Assembly: GCF_038050375.1 (NCBI RefSeq) | Contig: NZ_CP150886.1 | Coordinates: forward strand, 1,219,318-1,283,317 | Origin: Okeanomitos corallinicola TIOX110 | GTDB taxonomy: Bacteria; Cyanobacteriota; Cyanobacteriia; Cyanobacteriales; Nostocaceae | DNA: 64,000 nt | Direction: 5' to 3' | Shown: piece by piece, positions 54,970 to 64,000 of the stretch | Numbering within the stretch: position 1 is the first letter of the stretch | Layout: each line of letters opens with the position of its first letter | Program-made: the position numbers and the translations under genes | The notes under the pieces: model-generated | The model's database searches: none | What the model was told of the DNA's origin: nothing | Seen by the model: the letters and a program-made list of their open reading frames with translations, nothing else

Positions 54970-57612
54970 CTATTTCAACCCTGCTAATAAATCATTTTTC
55001 GCAGTTTCCAAAGCTTGCGGTAACTTACTAGCATCCCTTCCCCCAGCTTGCGCGAGATTGGGTTTTCCACCACCACCACCACCACAAATTTTCGCTACAT
55101 TTCCTACAAATTTACCCGCTTGAATTCCTTTTTTATTCACCTCAGAACTAAAAGCAGCAACAATACTTACCTTACCCTCTTCAGGAATTGAACCTAAAAC
55201 CACAGCACCATTACCAATTTTTTGCAGCAGTCTTTCCGCAGCAGCTTTTAATGATTCTGCATCCACATCTTCCATCTGTGCAACTATAATTTTATGTTCT
55301 CCGATGGTTTCTGTTGTTGATAATAAACTGTCAGATTTAACTATTGCTAATTCTGATTTTAAATTCTCAATTTCCTTGTCTCTGTTGCGAAGTTCAGTTT
55401 GTAAAATTGTGATTCTTTCTGGTATTTCTTCGGGTTTGATTTTAAAGCGGAAACACAAATCTTTAGTTACTTGATCTCGCACGTTCAAATAATCTAAAAC
55501 CGCAGCACCGGAAACTGCTTCTATTCTTCTTACTCCCGCAGAACCACCCGCTTCTGAGATGATTTTGAAAACTCCTATTTCTCCGGTATTATTAACGTGA
55601 GTTCCCCCGCATAATTCCATCGAAACACCAGGGAAATCTATAACTCTAACTTCATCACCATATTTTTCCCCAAACATTGCCACTGCACCTTTAGCTTTTG
55701 CTTCTGCTATCGGTAACACCTCAATATTTGCGGAATGTGCTTCCGAAATCCAGGTATTTACTAAGTCTTCAACCTGTTGAACTTCTTCCACAGTTAACGC
55801 ATGGGGAGCATTAAAATCAAACCGCAATCTATCAAAAGAAACTAATGATCCAGCTTGGGAAATGCTTTCATCAACTACTTTCTTTAATGCTGCTTGTAAT
55901 AAGTGGGTTGCTGTGTGGTTAGCTTGAGCGCGACGACGACAAGCGGTGTCAATTTGAGCGGTAATATTATCACCGATTCTAATTGTACCACGTTCTATTT
56001 TTCCCAAGTGAATAAAGAAATCAGATTCTTTTTTCACATCTTCAATTCTGATTAAAATTCCATCACCGGAAATATAACCTTTATCTCCAATTTGTCCACC
56101 AGATTCCGCATAAAATGGGGTTTTATCCAGAACAATTTGTACTTCTGTTCCTGCTTCCGCTTCTTCTTGGGAAATACCATTAACTAACAATACTTCAACT
56201 TTTGCTGTTGCTTGGTTTTGGGTATATCCTAAAAATTCGGTAGAGTGGATATGTTCTGCTAATTTATCTAATGAACCTTGGACAGTTAAATCAATGGTTT
56301 GGTGTGCTGCTTTTGCACGTTCTATTTGTTTTTGCATTTCCACATTAAAACCATCAATATCAACAGTTAGTTGATTTTCTTCGGCAATTTCTTGAGTTAA
56401 TTCTAATGGGAAACCAAAGGTATCATATAAGGTAAAAGCACTTTCACCGCTAATTACATTTTGACCTTTTTGTTTAACTTCGGTGATAACTTCTGTTAAT
56501 AGTTTTTCACCGTTATCTAAGGTTTTTAAGAAGTTGGCTTCTTCTCTAGCTAATTCTGCTTTAATTGCGGTTTCTCTTTCTCTTAAATTCGGATAAACTG
56601 ATTCAGATAAAGAAATTGCTGTTTCTGCAACTTGGTTAATAAATGCACCGGAAATTCCGATTAATCTTCCATGTCTCACAACACGACGAATTAATCTTCT
56701 TAAAACGTAACCTCTACCCACATTAGAAGCACGAATTTGATCTGCAATCATGTGTACAACAGAACGAACATGATCACCAATGACTTTTAATGAAACTTTG
56801 GTTTTTTCATCACTTTGATGATAGTCAATGTTAGCAATTTTCGCCGCAGTTTCAATAATCGGAAAAATCAAATCTGTTTCATAATTATTAGGAACTTTTT
56901 GGAGAATTTGCGCCATTCTCTCTAAACCCATTCCTGTATCTATGTTCTTATTTTGTAATGGGGTGAGATTTCCTTCTGCGTCCCGATTATATTGCATAAA
57001 TACCAAGTTATAAAACTCGATAAATCGGGTATCATCTTCTAAATCAATGTGATCATCTCCTAATTCTGGGTGAAAATCATAATAAATTTCTGAACAAGGA
57101 CCGCAGGGACCAGTGGGACCAGAAACCCAGAAATTATCATCTGCACCCATGCGTTTAATGCGTTTTTCATTCACACCAATTTTATCTTTCCAGATGTTAA
57201 ATGCTTCGTCGTCTTCTTCAAATACACTAACTACTAAACGTTCGGGAGGTAAACGAAAAACTTGGGTAGAAATTTCCCAACCCCAGGCGATCGCTTGTGC
57301 TTTAAAATAATCACCAAAGCTAAAATTACCCAACATCTCAAAAAATGTATGGTGGCGTTTTGTCCGTCCCACATTTTCGATATCATTGGTACGGATACAC
57401 TTTTGAGAAGTGGTAGCGCGTTTAAATTCCGGTGTGCGCTGTCCTAAAAATATGGGTTTAAATGGTAGCATCCCTGCAATGGTTAGCAGTACGGTGGGAT
57501 CTTCCGGTACGAGGGAAGCACTAGGGAGGGGTTGGTGTCCTCGTTGGGTGTAGAAGTCAAGGAATAAAGCGCGAATATCGTTACCGCTAAGATACTGGGG
57601 AGTTGAAGACAT
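54970..57612 (-). CDS. alaS: Alanyl-tRNA synthetase
   Basis: This 880-residue enzyme has the class II catalytic core with [40 protein letters not shown] and the motif GMGLERM. The editing domain has [12 protein letters not shown] and the zinc or editing Cys in ELCGGTHV, and the C-terminal domain ends with [17 protein letters not shown]. The length is normal. It is an essential gene and marks the edge of the islet. Confidence 0.95.
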   Translation of the reverse strand: MSSTPQYLSGNDIRALFLDFYTQRGHQPLPSASLVPEDPTVLLTIAGMLPFKPIFLGQRTPEFKRATTSQKCIRTNDIENVGRTKRHHTFFEMLGNFSFGDYFKAQAIAWGWEISTQVFRLPPERLVVSVFEEDDEAFNIWKDKIGVNEKRIKRMGADDNFWVSGPTGPCGPCSEIYYDFHPELGDDHIDLEDDTRFIEFYNLVFMQYNRDAEGNLTPLQNKNIDTGMGLERMAQILQKVPNNYETDLIFPIIETAAKIANIDYHQSDEKTKVSLKVIGDHVRSVVHMIADQIRASNVGRGYVLRRLIRRVVRHGRLIGISGAFINQVAETAISLSESVYPNLRERETAIKAELAREEANFLKTLDNGEKLLTEVITEVKQKGQNVISGESAFTLYDTFGFPLELTQEIAEENQLTVDIDGFNVEMQKQIERAKAAHQTIDLTVQGSLDKLAEHIHSTEFLGYTQNQATAKVEVLLVNGISQEEAEAGTEVQIVLDKTPFYAESGGQIGDKGYISGDGILIRIEDVKKESDFFIHLGKIERGTIRIGDNITAQIDTACRRRAQANHTATHLLQAALKKVVDESISQAGSLVSFDRLRFDFNAPHALTVEEVQQVEDLVNTWISEAHSANIEVLPIAEAKAKGAVAMFGEKYGDEVRVIDFPGVSMELCGGTHVNNTGEIGVFKIISEAGGSAGVRRIEAVSGAAVLDYLNVRDQVTKDLCFRFKIKPEEIPERITILQTELRNRDKEIENLKSELAIVKSDSLLSTTETIGEHKIIVAQMEDVDAESLKAAAERLLQKIGNGAVVLGSIPEEGKVSIVAAFSSEVNKKGIQAGKFVGNVAKICGGGGGGKPNLAQAGGRDASKLPQALETAKNDLLAGLK

Positions 57613-57771
57613 GAGTGTTTAAGAAATCGAATTTAATTTAAGTTAGGATAATTTGCCAAAAGCAATATTACTATTTATAACTTATGAAAGTAAATGATAA
57701 ATATATCTCACTCAATTTATTAAATCAATAAAGATTAAATGAATTTAACAACTAGGATGTTGGTTATTATA

Positions 57772-59439
57772 TTACCAATTTTGAATGAATATCTTTAACC
57801 AAGATTTGAGTGTGATAGCGCGTCGTTTAACTGTTATTTCTGAAAGTTTTGGACATACTTCTAACAAGAATTGAGTTGCACTCTCAGGTTGAATCTCTGA
57901 AAGATCATTTGCATTTTGCCAATTAAACCATGCTGACCCAACATTTGATGATATAAATTGGTAAGCTAGAAATCTCATTTTCGATTCATTTTGTAAACGA
58001 TTAAGCATATAACAAATTTTTGTTGGTTGAATACGCTCATTTGCAATTCCCAGGATTTCTACTGCTCTTCGATAATACGAATATTGTCTTTCATGCAGTG
58101 CATCTATTTCCAAAAATTTTTGTCTAACTGTTGATGGAGATGATGGATACTGAATTAATAGAGATGCAAAATCTATAACTCTTTCTAGATTATCAGCTTG
58201 GGGAATATCACGAGATAGAACTCTAATATTCTGCTGCACAGATTCTTCCACTTTGGGAATATCTTCCGTAGATATAGAATTAACAAAATATAGCTCTGGA
58301 TTCTTGCTAGAAACTGCTAAATTGACTCGAAGTTCGTTTTCTTTAAGTTTTGCTACACAATCTTGCCAGCTATCAATAATAGATGAATCAATTTCATTTT
58401 TTGCGTCTTCTACTGAAGAAAGAGATTTGATTGTGTTTGCAAGTAAATTTGATTGATTATCACTTATATTAAGATGGAGAATTATTGTCCATGATCCTGG
58501 AATTGCTTGTGCTGGTGTAAAAGTGGGAAGTTTGGTTATTTTTTCAAAAGTCACATCTGCAATTTCTTGAAATAATGTTTCTAAATTGTCAACTGCATTG
58601 GCAAGAATTGACCAAGACTTATTTTCTTCAGGATTATCAATACTCACAGCAATTGATAAACTATCACTATTAAAAACTGTTCCTAAAGCTGCAAGACTTG
58701 AGGTAATTAGTCGAGATATATTGTCTTTTACTTGATAATAAATTGCGCCTTGATCAAAATTTAAAATTGCAGAACTATATATTTTTTTAAGTAAATTACT
58801 AGCTTCTGACCAAATACGTTGATCTGAGTATTGATTATCTTGCTTTTGCCCTGCTATTCTTAAAAATGTCTCTACTCCTTCAGTCCATTCATCTTTGATA
58901 TCTTCATCATCTACTCTATCTAGCACTAACTGAATTAAAGATTCAAACTGTTTAATTTGTTTCCTTGTCCGAGGAGCTTTTGCATAATTTTCTCCCGAGG
59001 TAGAGATAAAATCCACCGTTTGTTCAGAAATAAGAGGATTTTCTTCAGCAAGGCTAACCATTAAAAAAGAGTCTAGTGCAGGACTTAATAGTGCAAAGAT
59101 AGGTAATTCCCAGTTGTTAACACAAGAAATAAGCCCAATAATACTAATTCTTAATGGACTATCAGCAGTTATGTTATGTCGAGATAATATTGATGCTAGA
59201 AATAACCAAATTACATCATTGTTGATTTCTTCTATATCTGTTTTAAGAATTTCACGTCCCAAAACGCCCAAACCTATTTCTACAACTTGCTGTGATCCTA
59301 GTGTAAGCAAGGTAGCAAAGTCTCTAACAGTTGCATCTACTTTTTTAAAATTAACAGATATGTTGGCAACCTCTTCTCTCGCTCCGTCGCAATCGCCAGA
59401 GTCTAAAAATTGCTGTACTTTAGTGAGAGTAGTTGTCAT
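57772..59439 (-). CDS. Protein of unknown function, mostly helical (555 aa)
   Basis: I do not recognise this 555-residue protein. It is largely helical with long stretches of acidic and hydrophobic residues, in the style of HEAT-like or TPR-like scaffolds, and has no Walker, nuclease or membrane motif that I can see. It starts in ATGA overlap with the stop of the gene upstream (59436-59789), so the two are translated together. The DNA composition is like its neighbours. It lies just past alaS in a region with toxin-antitoxin and defence genes, which makes a defence or regulatory role possible but unproven. Confidence 0.75.
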   Translation of the reverse strand: MTTTLTKVQQFLDSGDCDGAREEVANISVNFKKVDATVRDFATLLTLGSQQVVEIGLGVLGREILKTDIEEINNDVIWLFLASILSRHNITADSPLRISIIGLISCVNNWELPIFALLSPALDSFLMVSLAEENPLISEQTVDFISTSGENYAKAPRTRKQIKQFESLIQLVLDRVDDEDIKDEWTEGVETFLRIAGQKQDNQYSDQRIWSEASNLLKKIYSSAILNFDQGAIYYQVKDNISRLITSSLAALGTVFNSDSLSIAVSIDNPEENKSWSILANAVDNLETLFQEIADVTFEKITKLPTFTPAQAIPGSWTIILHLNISDNQSNLLANTIKSLSSVEDAKNEIDSSIIDSWQDCVAKLKENELRVNLAVSSKNPELYFVNSISTEDIPKVEESVQQNIRVLSRDIPQADNLERVIDFASLLIQYPSSPSTVRQKFLEIDALHERQYSYYRRAVEILGIANERIQPTKICYMLNRLQNESKMRFLAYQFISSNVGSAWFNWQNANDLSEIQPESATQFLLEVCPKLSEITVKRRAITLKSWLKIFIQNW

Positions 59440-59789
59440 TCTGCTTTTTGTGTAGGAATAAAAGTAATACCGCTGCGAATTTCAATGTCAACACGAGCAT
59501 TGTTAACTGTACGCTTAGGATCTTGAAATGATGGAGGTTGGGACTCAGGTCCGACACCACCTTGTTTACTGGCATTCTTAACGAAACGTCTAGCTTTATC
59601 AAAAGCCTTTTTTCGTTGTGCCTTTTGAGAGTTGCTACATTCTCTTTCAATCTTAGCAAGAAATGATAATCCCTCTTCATCAGTAACAGGTTTTTCTTCT
59701 GCCCAAGAATGGCTGTAGCCTCCTTTCTCTTTTATATCATCTCCTTGAGCTTGTACTCTTCCACGGTAAGGTGCTTGGGAATTGGACAT
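59436..59789 (-). CDS. Small protein of unknown function coupled to the 555-aa protein
   Basis: This 117-residue protein starts at the Met at 59789, after an AGG about 8 bases upstream. A longer frame from 59900 adds 37 poorly coded residues and is not likely. It has a basic, helical middle (QKAQRKKAFDKARRFVKNA) with GGVGPESQPPSF near the C-terminus, then RVDIEIRSGITFIP. No known family comes to mind. The stop overlaps the ATG of the large downstream gene by 4 bp, so the two products probably act together. Confidence 0.7.
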   Translation of the reverse strand: MSNSQAPYRGRVQAQGDDIKEKGGYSHSWAEEKPVTDEEGLSFLAKIERECSNSQKAQRKKAFDKARRFVKNASKQGGVGPESQPPSFQDPKRTVNNARVDIEIRSGITFIPTQKAE

Positions 59790-59959
59790 ATTAAAAACCT
59801 GAAACCTGGCTAATAGACTGTTATAAATCTTACCATAAATACATATATATAAGCATACACGATAACTTGATCTACAACTATTATTAGAATTAGAAGCCAT
59901 TATTTTGAGAGCTACTGAACCTCCCTATAACGTTCAAATACCAAGCGAGTAATAAAATT

Positions 59960-60166
59960 ATGCAAGTAGAAATATTAGAAAAACTTTCTCCTGCTGATGC
60001 AGCTATCATTTTAGAACGTTTACCAGAAAGAATTAGAACTGCTTTAATTAACCATGCAACAGAAATTGAATATCCTATTGAAGCTGTTCTTGAAATGGCT
60101 ATAGCTAGTTTTTTGGATACAGAAGCTTTGGGTTTTGCAGATTGTAAACCAGGAAGAGGACAATAA
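59960..60166 (+). CDS. Small hypothetical protein
   Basis: This 68-residue protein, MQVEILEKLSPADAAIILER and onward, is helical with no motif. It resembles small cyanobacterial proteins of unknown function near toxin-antitoxin genes, but I cannot name a family. It is divergent from the 57772-59789 pair. Confidence 0.6.
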   Translation: MQVEILEKLSPADAAIILERLPERIRTALINHATEIEYPIEAVLEMAIASFLDTEALGFADCKPGRGQ

Positions 60167-60261
60167 AAAGTGTAATGTCTAAGATCACCCGACTTCTTGA
60201 TTCAGTCATCTTCATAAATAATGATTTCTTTATAAAAGTCGGGGATCTGAATTTGGAATTT

Positions 60262-61062
60262 TTAATCTATCTCAGGTTCAACACCTAAAGCACGCAATTG
60301 GGCAATTAATTTTTCTGTCTTTTGTCTCTCCTGTTCTGCACGTTGTCTTTCTTGATCTGCACGTTGTCTTTCAAATTCTGTGGGAGTTAATACCCAATTT
60401 CCATCCTTATCATACCATCGTAAACAAGGCATATTCACATTTTTATAACTCCCTTCCCAAACTCCTAAACCTAATTCTATGCTGGGTATCCAAAACCGAT
60501 TATCTGTTAAAGTGATTTCGGTATAGCGATTCTCTTTCAGAGACACTTCGTGAACGCCATTTAATTGAAACATCCTAAAATCAGATTGATAAGGATAAAA
60601 AATTGCATAATAAGGTACTCTTAAAATCTGCTCATAAATTTCCCATTTACCAGGCGGTTTTTCCACATCTCGCAATGTTTGACCTAAGTCTTCTTTTTCT
60701 GTTCCCGGTGATAATAATTCTACCACAATGTAAGGATTAACTGCTTCTTGCCAAACCACATAACTTAATCTTAAATCCTTATTATCACCATACAAATAAG
60801 GAACACCTAAAATCGCAAACCAATCAGGACGTTTATACCACAATGGATGACGAGAATCATAATACAAATTCATGTCACTACCAGTAAATATTTCTTCACT
60901 AGAATAGTGAGGAGGAAGAAATGTATCTCCTAATAATTGTGGTTGTAATAAATGAAATTGATCTGGCAAACCCTTCTCTTCTGGATCTTCACTCGGTAGA
61001 TCATACATTGTGGGTAATGTTTCTTTGGGGGAAAGTGGCGGATCTGTTTGATACATTTTCAA
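60262..61062 (-). CDS. Uma2-family putative nuclease with C-terminal coil
   Basis: This 266-residue PD-(D/E)XK protein has the Uma2 features RPDWFAILGVP and PYIVVELLSPGTEKEDLG with the acidic D and E of the active site. The C-terminal tail RQRADQERQRAEQERQ is a charged coiled coil common in cyanobacterial members. Such proteins are numerous in Nostocales and their biological role is not known. It is on the same strand as the M41-like peptidase upstream. Confidence 0.82.
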   Translation of the reverse strand: MKMYQTDPPLSPKETLPTMYDLPSEDPEEKGLPDQFHLLQPQLLGDTFLPPHYSSEEIFTGSDMNLYYDSRHPLWYKRPDWFAILGVPYLYGDNKDLRLSYVVWQEAVNPYIVVELLSPGTEKEDLGQTLRDVEKPPGKWEIYEQILRVPYYAIFYPYQSDFRMFQLNGVHEVSLKENRYTEITLTDNRFWIPSIELGLGVWEGSYKNVNMPCLRWYDKDGNWVLTPTEFERQRADQERQRAEQERQKTEKLIAQLRALGVEPEID

Positions 61063-61101
61063 TCATCCTCCAAAATACAATTTCTATTTTAATTTCTATT
61101 T

Positions 61102-61785
61102 CTATGATTTAGCAATCTCACCAATTAATTGTTTACAATCTTCCACATCTACCCCTTTTCTCATTGCATCTACTAAACTTTGATATTTCTCCCAATTTTC
61201 CTGGATTAAATTTTTAGCTTGCAGTAAATGAAATCTCTGTTTCTGCTCAAAAACTTTTTCTTCAAAACCTAAAGCTGTTAAAAATTGATTTAACCTGGCT
61301 TTATCATCTCCACCACCTTCCGCAGATTTAAAAACTAACATTTCTGCGGCTATTCCTGCCATCCAAATATTAGAATATCTTTCTACCATTGAAACCCCAA
61401 TTTTTCCACGTTCTAACTGTTTAGCAATTTCACTATCTTCTAATATTACTCCCCCTTGTCCTGGTTGTCCGTTTCTCCATGCTTCCCAAGCACTTAAAGT
61501 ATAACCATTAACATTAATTCCTAATAAATGAGCTACTAAAAAATGTCCTGCCTCATGATGTATAATGCGTTCTTTATATTCTGGAGAAAGTCGCGCTAAC
61601 CAATCTAAAACTATCGTTCCTCCCTTACCTTGAAAACTGAAATTATCTAAAGTGGCAATTCCTAAAAAGCCGATAATAGTTAAAGCGGGGATAGTGGGAG
61701 AAAGATTAATTAAAGGTCCCAACAAAGTAGAAAGAGTCATCAAAAAAACAGAAATGGCAATAAGATTGATAGCGGTTTGATTCAT
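61102..61785 (-). CDS. M41-like membrane metallopeptidase without AAA domain
   Basis: This 227-residue protein has two N-terminal membrane segments (about 8-25 and 32-48), then HEAGH (77-81) in ERIIHHEAGHFLVAHLLG. Asp160 or Asp161 in GGGDDKARLNQ is the likely third zinc ligand, at the same place as in the FtsH peptidase domain. The AAA ATPase part of FtsH is missing. It may be a stand-alone protease or a regulator of FtsH complexes. The catalytic zinc motif is intact. Confidence 0.78.
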   Translation of the reverse strand: MNQTAINLIAISVFLMTLSTLLGPLINLSPTIPALTIIGFLGIATLDNFSFQGKGGTIVLDWLARLSPEYKERIIHHEAGHFLVAHLLGINVNGYTLSAWEAWRNGQPGQGGVILEDSEIAKQLERGKIGVSMVERYSNIWMAGIAAEMLVFKSAEGGGDDKARLNQFLTALGFEEKVFEQKQRFHLLQAKNLIQENWEKYQSLVDAMRKGVDVEDCKQLIGEIAKS

Positions 61786-61872
61786 GGTTGATTTTTAAAA
61801 GAATTTGTTTAAATTTAAAAAAATGGCTATAATCAAATTATACCACATCCTCTAAATAATTAAATCAACATT

Positions 61873-62442
61873 ATGCAATCTGCCTTAAATATTTTGACTG
61901 TTGAACAATACCTAGAAGCAGAACAGTATAGCGATATCCGCCATGAATATGTAGCCGGACAAGTTTTTGCAATGGTAGGAGCTAGTGAAGAACATAACCT
62001 CATTGCTACTAATATCATTGCAATTTTTCGTCCTCACTTGCGTGGAAGTTCCTGTCGTGCTTTTGTATCAGATATGAAAGTCAAAATAAAAGTCAAAAAT
62101 GCTGACATTTTCTATTATCCTGATATTATGGTTACTTGTAATCCTGAAGATAAAGCCAAATATTTTAAAACTCAGCCCAGTTTAATTATAGAAGTTTTAT
62201 CTAATTCCACAGCAACCATAGATAAACGAGAAAAAAGAATCAATTATCAAACCATAGACAGCTTACAAGAATATGTTTTAATTTACCAAAATGAAATCAA
62301 AATAGAAGTTTTCAGAAAGGATAATCAAGGAAATTGGTTAATGGAAATATTAGGAGAAAACGACAAACTATATTTACATTCAGTAGACTTAACATTAACA
62401 ATGGCAGATATTTATGAAGATGTCAGAGAAATTAAAAATTAA
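61873..62442 (+). CDS. Uma2-family putative nuclease
   Basis: This 189-residue protein is a compact Uma2 protein with EYVAGQVFAMVGASEEHNLI, FYYPDIMVTCNPEDKAKYF and PSLIIEVLSNSTATIDKREK, which give the active-site D, E and K. It is a different subtype from the one at 60262 and lacks the coiled tail. Its function is unknown. Confidence 0.88.
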   Translation: MQSALNILTVEQYLEAEQYSDIRHEYVAGQVFAMVGASEEHNLIATNIIAIFRPHLRGSSCRAFVSDMKVKIKVKNADIFYYPDIMVTCNPEDKAKYFKTQPSLIIEVLSNSTATIDKREKRINYQTIDSLQEYVLIYQNEIKIEVFRKDNQGNWLMEILGENDKLYLHSVDLTLTMADIYEDVREIKN

Positions 62443-62600
62443 AAATCAAAACATTACAAATTCACATTCAATAGAATCATCTGCGTCTATCTGTGTATAT
62501 CTGCGTTCAACCATCCCAGTCAACTGAACATATCTTTCCTAAAACCTAAAATCCCACAAATACTTACAATATATAAAGTCAAGCTATCATCATAAAAATC

Positions 62601-63278
62601 ATGGGCATATTTGGATTTGGTAAAAAACTGGAAATACCTACACCAGAACAAGCACTACCAGGACGCACACAACAGATGCCAGTACCCGCATCACACTTTG
62701 TCAACAGCAACCCGTTAAAACCCCCCTTTCCCGACGGTATGGAAACCGCTATGTTTGGTTTAGGCTGCTTTTGGGGTGCAGAACGCAAATTCTGGCAACA
62801 AAACGGAGTTTACAGCACTTCCGTAGGTTATGCGGCTGGTTATACACCGAACCCCACCTACAGAGAAGTTTGCACTGGGATGACAGGCCATAATGAAGTG
62901 GTATTTGTAGTATTTGATCCCCAAGTTATCACTTATTCCCAACTGTTAAAAGTCTTCTGGGAAAGCCATAACCCCACCCAAGGAATGCGTCAAGGTAATG
63001 ACAGCGGTACTCAATACCGTTCGGGAATTTACGTATATTCCCCAGAACAAAAGCAACTTGCAGAAGCTTCTAAAAATGCTTTTCAAGCAGCTTTAAATGA
63101 GGCTGGTTATGGCAAAATTACCACCGAGATTTTAGATGCACCTGAGTTTTATTATGCTGAAGATTACCATCAACAGTATTTAGCTAAAAACCCCGGTGGT
63201 TATTGTGGTTTAGGTGGTACTAACGTTGCTTGTCCTGTGGGTGTGTTTGAAACCGCATTACCTCAAGGTGGAAATTAG
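62601..63278 (+). CDS. msrA: Peptide-methionine (S)-S-oxide reductase MsrA
   Basis: This 225-residue enzyme repairs methionine sulfoxide in proteins. The catalytic Cys56 lies in [14 protein letters not shown], followed by [14 protein letters not shown] and the substrate residues in [23 protein letters not shown], which also gives the resolving Cys. The N-terminal 45 residues form a longer extension than in E. coli MsrA, as in other cyanobacteria. Confidence 0.92.
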   Translation: MGIFGFGKKLEIPTPEQALPGRTQQMPVPASHFVNSNPLKPPFPDGMETAMFGLGCFWGAERKFWQQNGVYSTSVGYAAGYTPNPTYREVCTGMTGHNEVVFVVFDPQVITYSQLLKVFWESHNPTQGMRQGNDSGTQYRSGIYVYSPEQKQLAEASKNAFQAALNEAGYGKITTEILDAPEFYYAEDYHQQYLAKNPGGYCGLGGTNVACPVGVFETALPQGGN

Positions 63279-63316
63279 AAATAGTAGGATTTTTTAAATA
63301 ATTCTGATTATTAATA

Positions 63317-63345
63317 GTAGGGTTTTAGAATTGCTAAAACCCTAC
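63317..63345. terminator. Strong hairpin after msrA (GGGTTTAGC-related)
   Basis: GTAGGGTTTTAG and CTAAAACCCTAC form a perfect 12-bp stem with a 5-base loop. It lies between convergent msrA and the kinase gene. No T-tract follows directly, but the stem could stop both transcripts. Confidence 0.6.
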
Positions 63346-63432
63346 AATAAGGCGCGCCAATTATAACAACAGCCAAGATAATTAGAACATCAATAGATGA
63401 TGAAATTTAAACACAAACAGACTTTCAACTAA

Positions 63433-64000
63433 TTAAAATATAAGACCTAGTAAAGATGTCAGGGAATAAATCCAAAATATAATACTCATTGGTGCGCCAA
63501 TCATAATACCACCTATAGCCCAACCTCGTTGATGATTTTTAAATTGTTCAATATTGCGCCAACGTCTACTTTTCCAAGCCCATTCATTACCTTTAAAACC
63601 CAATATAATCGCCATTATAAATCCAAAAATAGGCACAAAACAAACTAAACCAACCCAAACCTTATTAGTCCATAACCACAAACAAGGCATTAAAAATGCT
63701 CCCCAATTCCAACCTAAAATGTCATTTGGAACTTTTGCATATTTATTAAACATTCCACATCCAGAATTGTTAATGACATCTTTAATATCTAAGTGTTCAA
63801 CTTCTCTGTTTTGAAAATATATTTCCCCAGATTTGAGAGCATTTAGGGCTTGATTTGCATCACTAAAACGTTGTTCTGGTAATGGTGCTGTTACCTTTTT
63901 TAACCAGTTTTCAAAAGATAAACTTAAACTTACATAATCTGTAAATTGTATTTTAAAATCTGTTTGTGGTAAATCTGCTGGACAAATCCCAGTTAATAAA
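63433..64000 (-). CDS. Ser/Thr protein kinase, C-terminal part only
   Basis: The frame is open to the right edge, so the true gene begins outside the window. The visible part starts with LLTGICPADLP, then SFENWLKKVTAPLPEQRFSD, the end of a protein kinase domain of cyanobacterial type. Residues after GEIYFQNREVEHL lead into a small membrane domain with NWGAFLMPCLWLWTNKVWVG and two or three hydrophobic helices at the C-terminus. A short frame of 106 residues starting at 63753 is only the tail of this gene. Substrates are unknown. Confidence 0.8.
   Translation of the reverse strand, partial: LLTGICPADLPQTDFKIQFTDYVSLSLSFENWLKKVTAPLPEQRFSDANQALNALKSGEIYFQNREVEHLDIKDVINNSGCGMFNKYAKVPNDILGWNWGAFLMPCLWLWTNKVWVGLVCFVPIFGFIMAIILGFKGNEWAWKSRRWRNIEQFKNHQRGWAIGGIMIGAPMSIIFWIYSLTSLLGLIF

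Noticed and set aside
59420-59680. Overlapping 86-residue minus-strand frame
   Set aside because: It is a shifted reading of the small protein gene and has no features of its own.
59790-59900. Longer start for the 117-residue protein
   Set aside because: The 37 extra residues are Ser/Asn/Cys/Tyr-rich and look like translated non-coding DNA; AGG precedes the Met at 59789.

Overview
The window comes from a filamentous, heterocyst-forming cyanobacterium of the order Nostocales. The evidence is the heterocyst glycolipid (hgl/hgd) locus at the left end, many HIP1 octamers (GCGATCGC), runs of heptanucleotide short tandem repeats (STRRs) between genes, a cyanobacteriochrome taxis operon, SipA and PATAN-domain proteins, and an AT-rich composition. 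The low GC resembles Anabaena/Dolichospermum-like strains, but the species cannot be fixed from this window.

Region 1 (1-17.2 kb) is the heterocyst glycolipid locus. On the minus strand hglE, hglF and the start of an hglG-like gene encode the PUFA-synthase-like polyketide machinery for the long-chain fatty alcohol. On the plus strand, after a 1.7 kb non-coding divergent region, hgdB, hgdC, hgdA, a GT2 glycosyltransferase, a secreted DUF2141 protein, a membrane GT2/GT21 glycosyltransferase and hglT supply head-group glycosylation and export. As I recall the Anabaena PCC 7120 map (all5347-all5341 beside alr5351-alr5353), the order is the same.

Region 2 (17.2-29 kb) holds a MITE-like element, a terminator and a five-gene taxis operon of the pix/pil/hmp type: PATAN-REC, CheY, CheW, a six-GAF MCP and a hybrid CheA. 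The MCP is an AnPixJ orthologue. Its GAF2 keeps the red/green photoreceptor residues in the same register, GAF5 repeats them, and GAF6 has a second cysteine 28 residues ahead of the usual one.

Region 3 (29-36.2 kb) is a repeat-rich stretch with a truncated brnT relic, an amylo-alpha-1,6-glucosidase, a stand-alone TnpB and a DICT-GAF histidine kinase.

Region 4 (36.5-39.8 kb, minus) is a compact signalling cassette: a V4R-like protein, a roadblock protein, a small Ras/Arf-like GTPase, a PATAN protein and a protoglobin. I do not know a described function for this combination.

Region 5 (40.4-52 kb) contains a NarL-type two-component system beside a Spy/CpxP-like periplasmic protein, a MATE transporter, sipA, a PrxQ-like peroxiredoxin, PPK2, a CheR-PAS protein with an exact 14-residue repeat, a small zinc-ribbon protein and ppsA.

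Region 6 (52-60 kb) looks like a small defence/toxin islet. It has a MazEF-like relic, a DUF3226 (TOPRIM-like) plus OLD-like ATPase pair, a frameshifted gene and hicAB, followed by alaS and a two-gene pair of unknown function.

Region 7 (60-64 kb) has two Uma2 nucleases, an M41-like peptidase with no AAA domain, msrA and the C-terminal part of a Ser/Thr kinase. I saw no rRNA, tRNA or CRISPR array.
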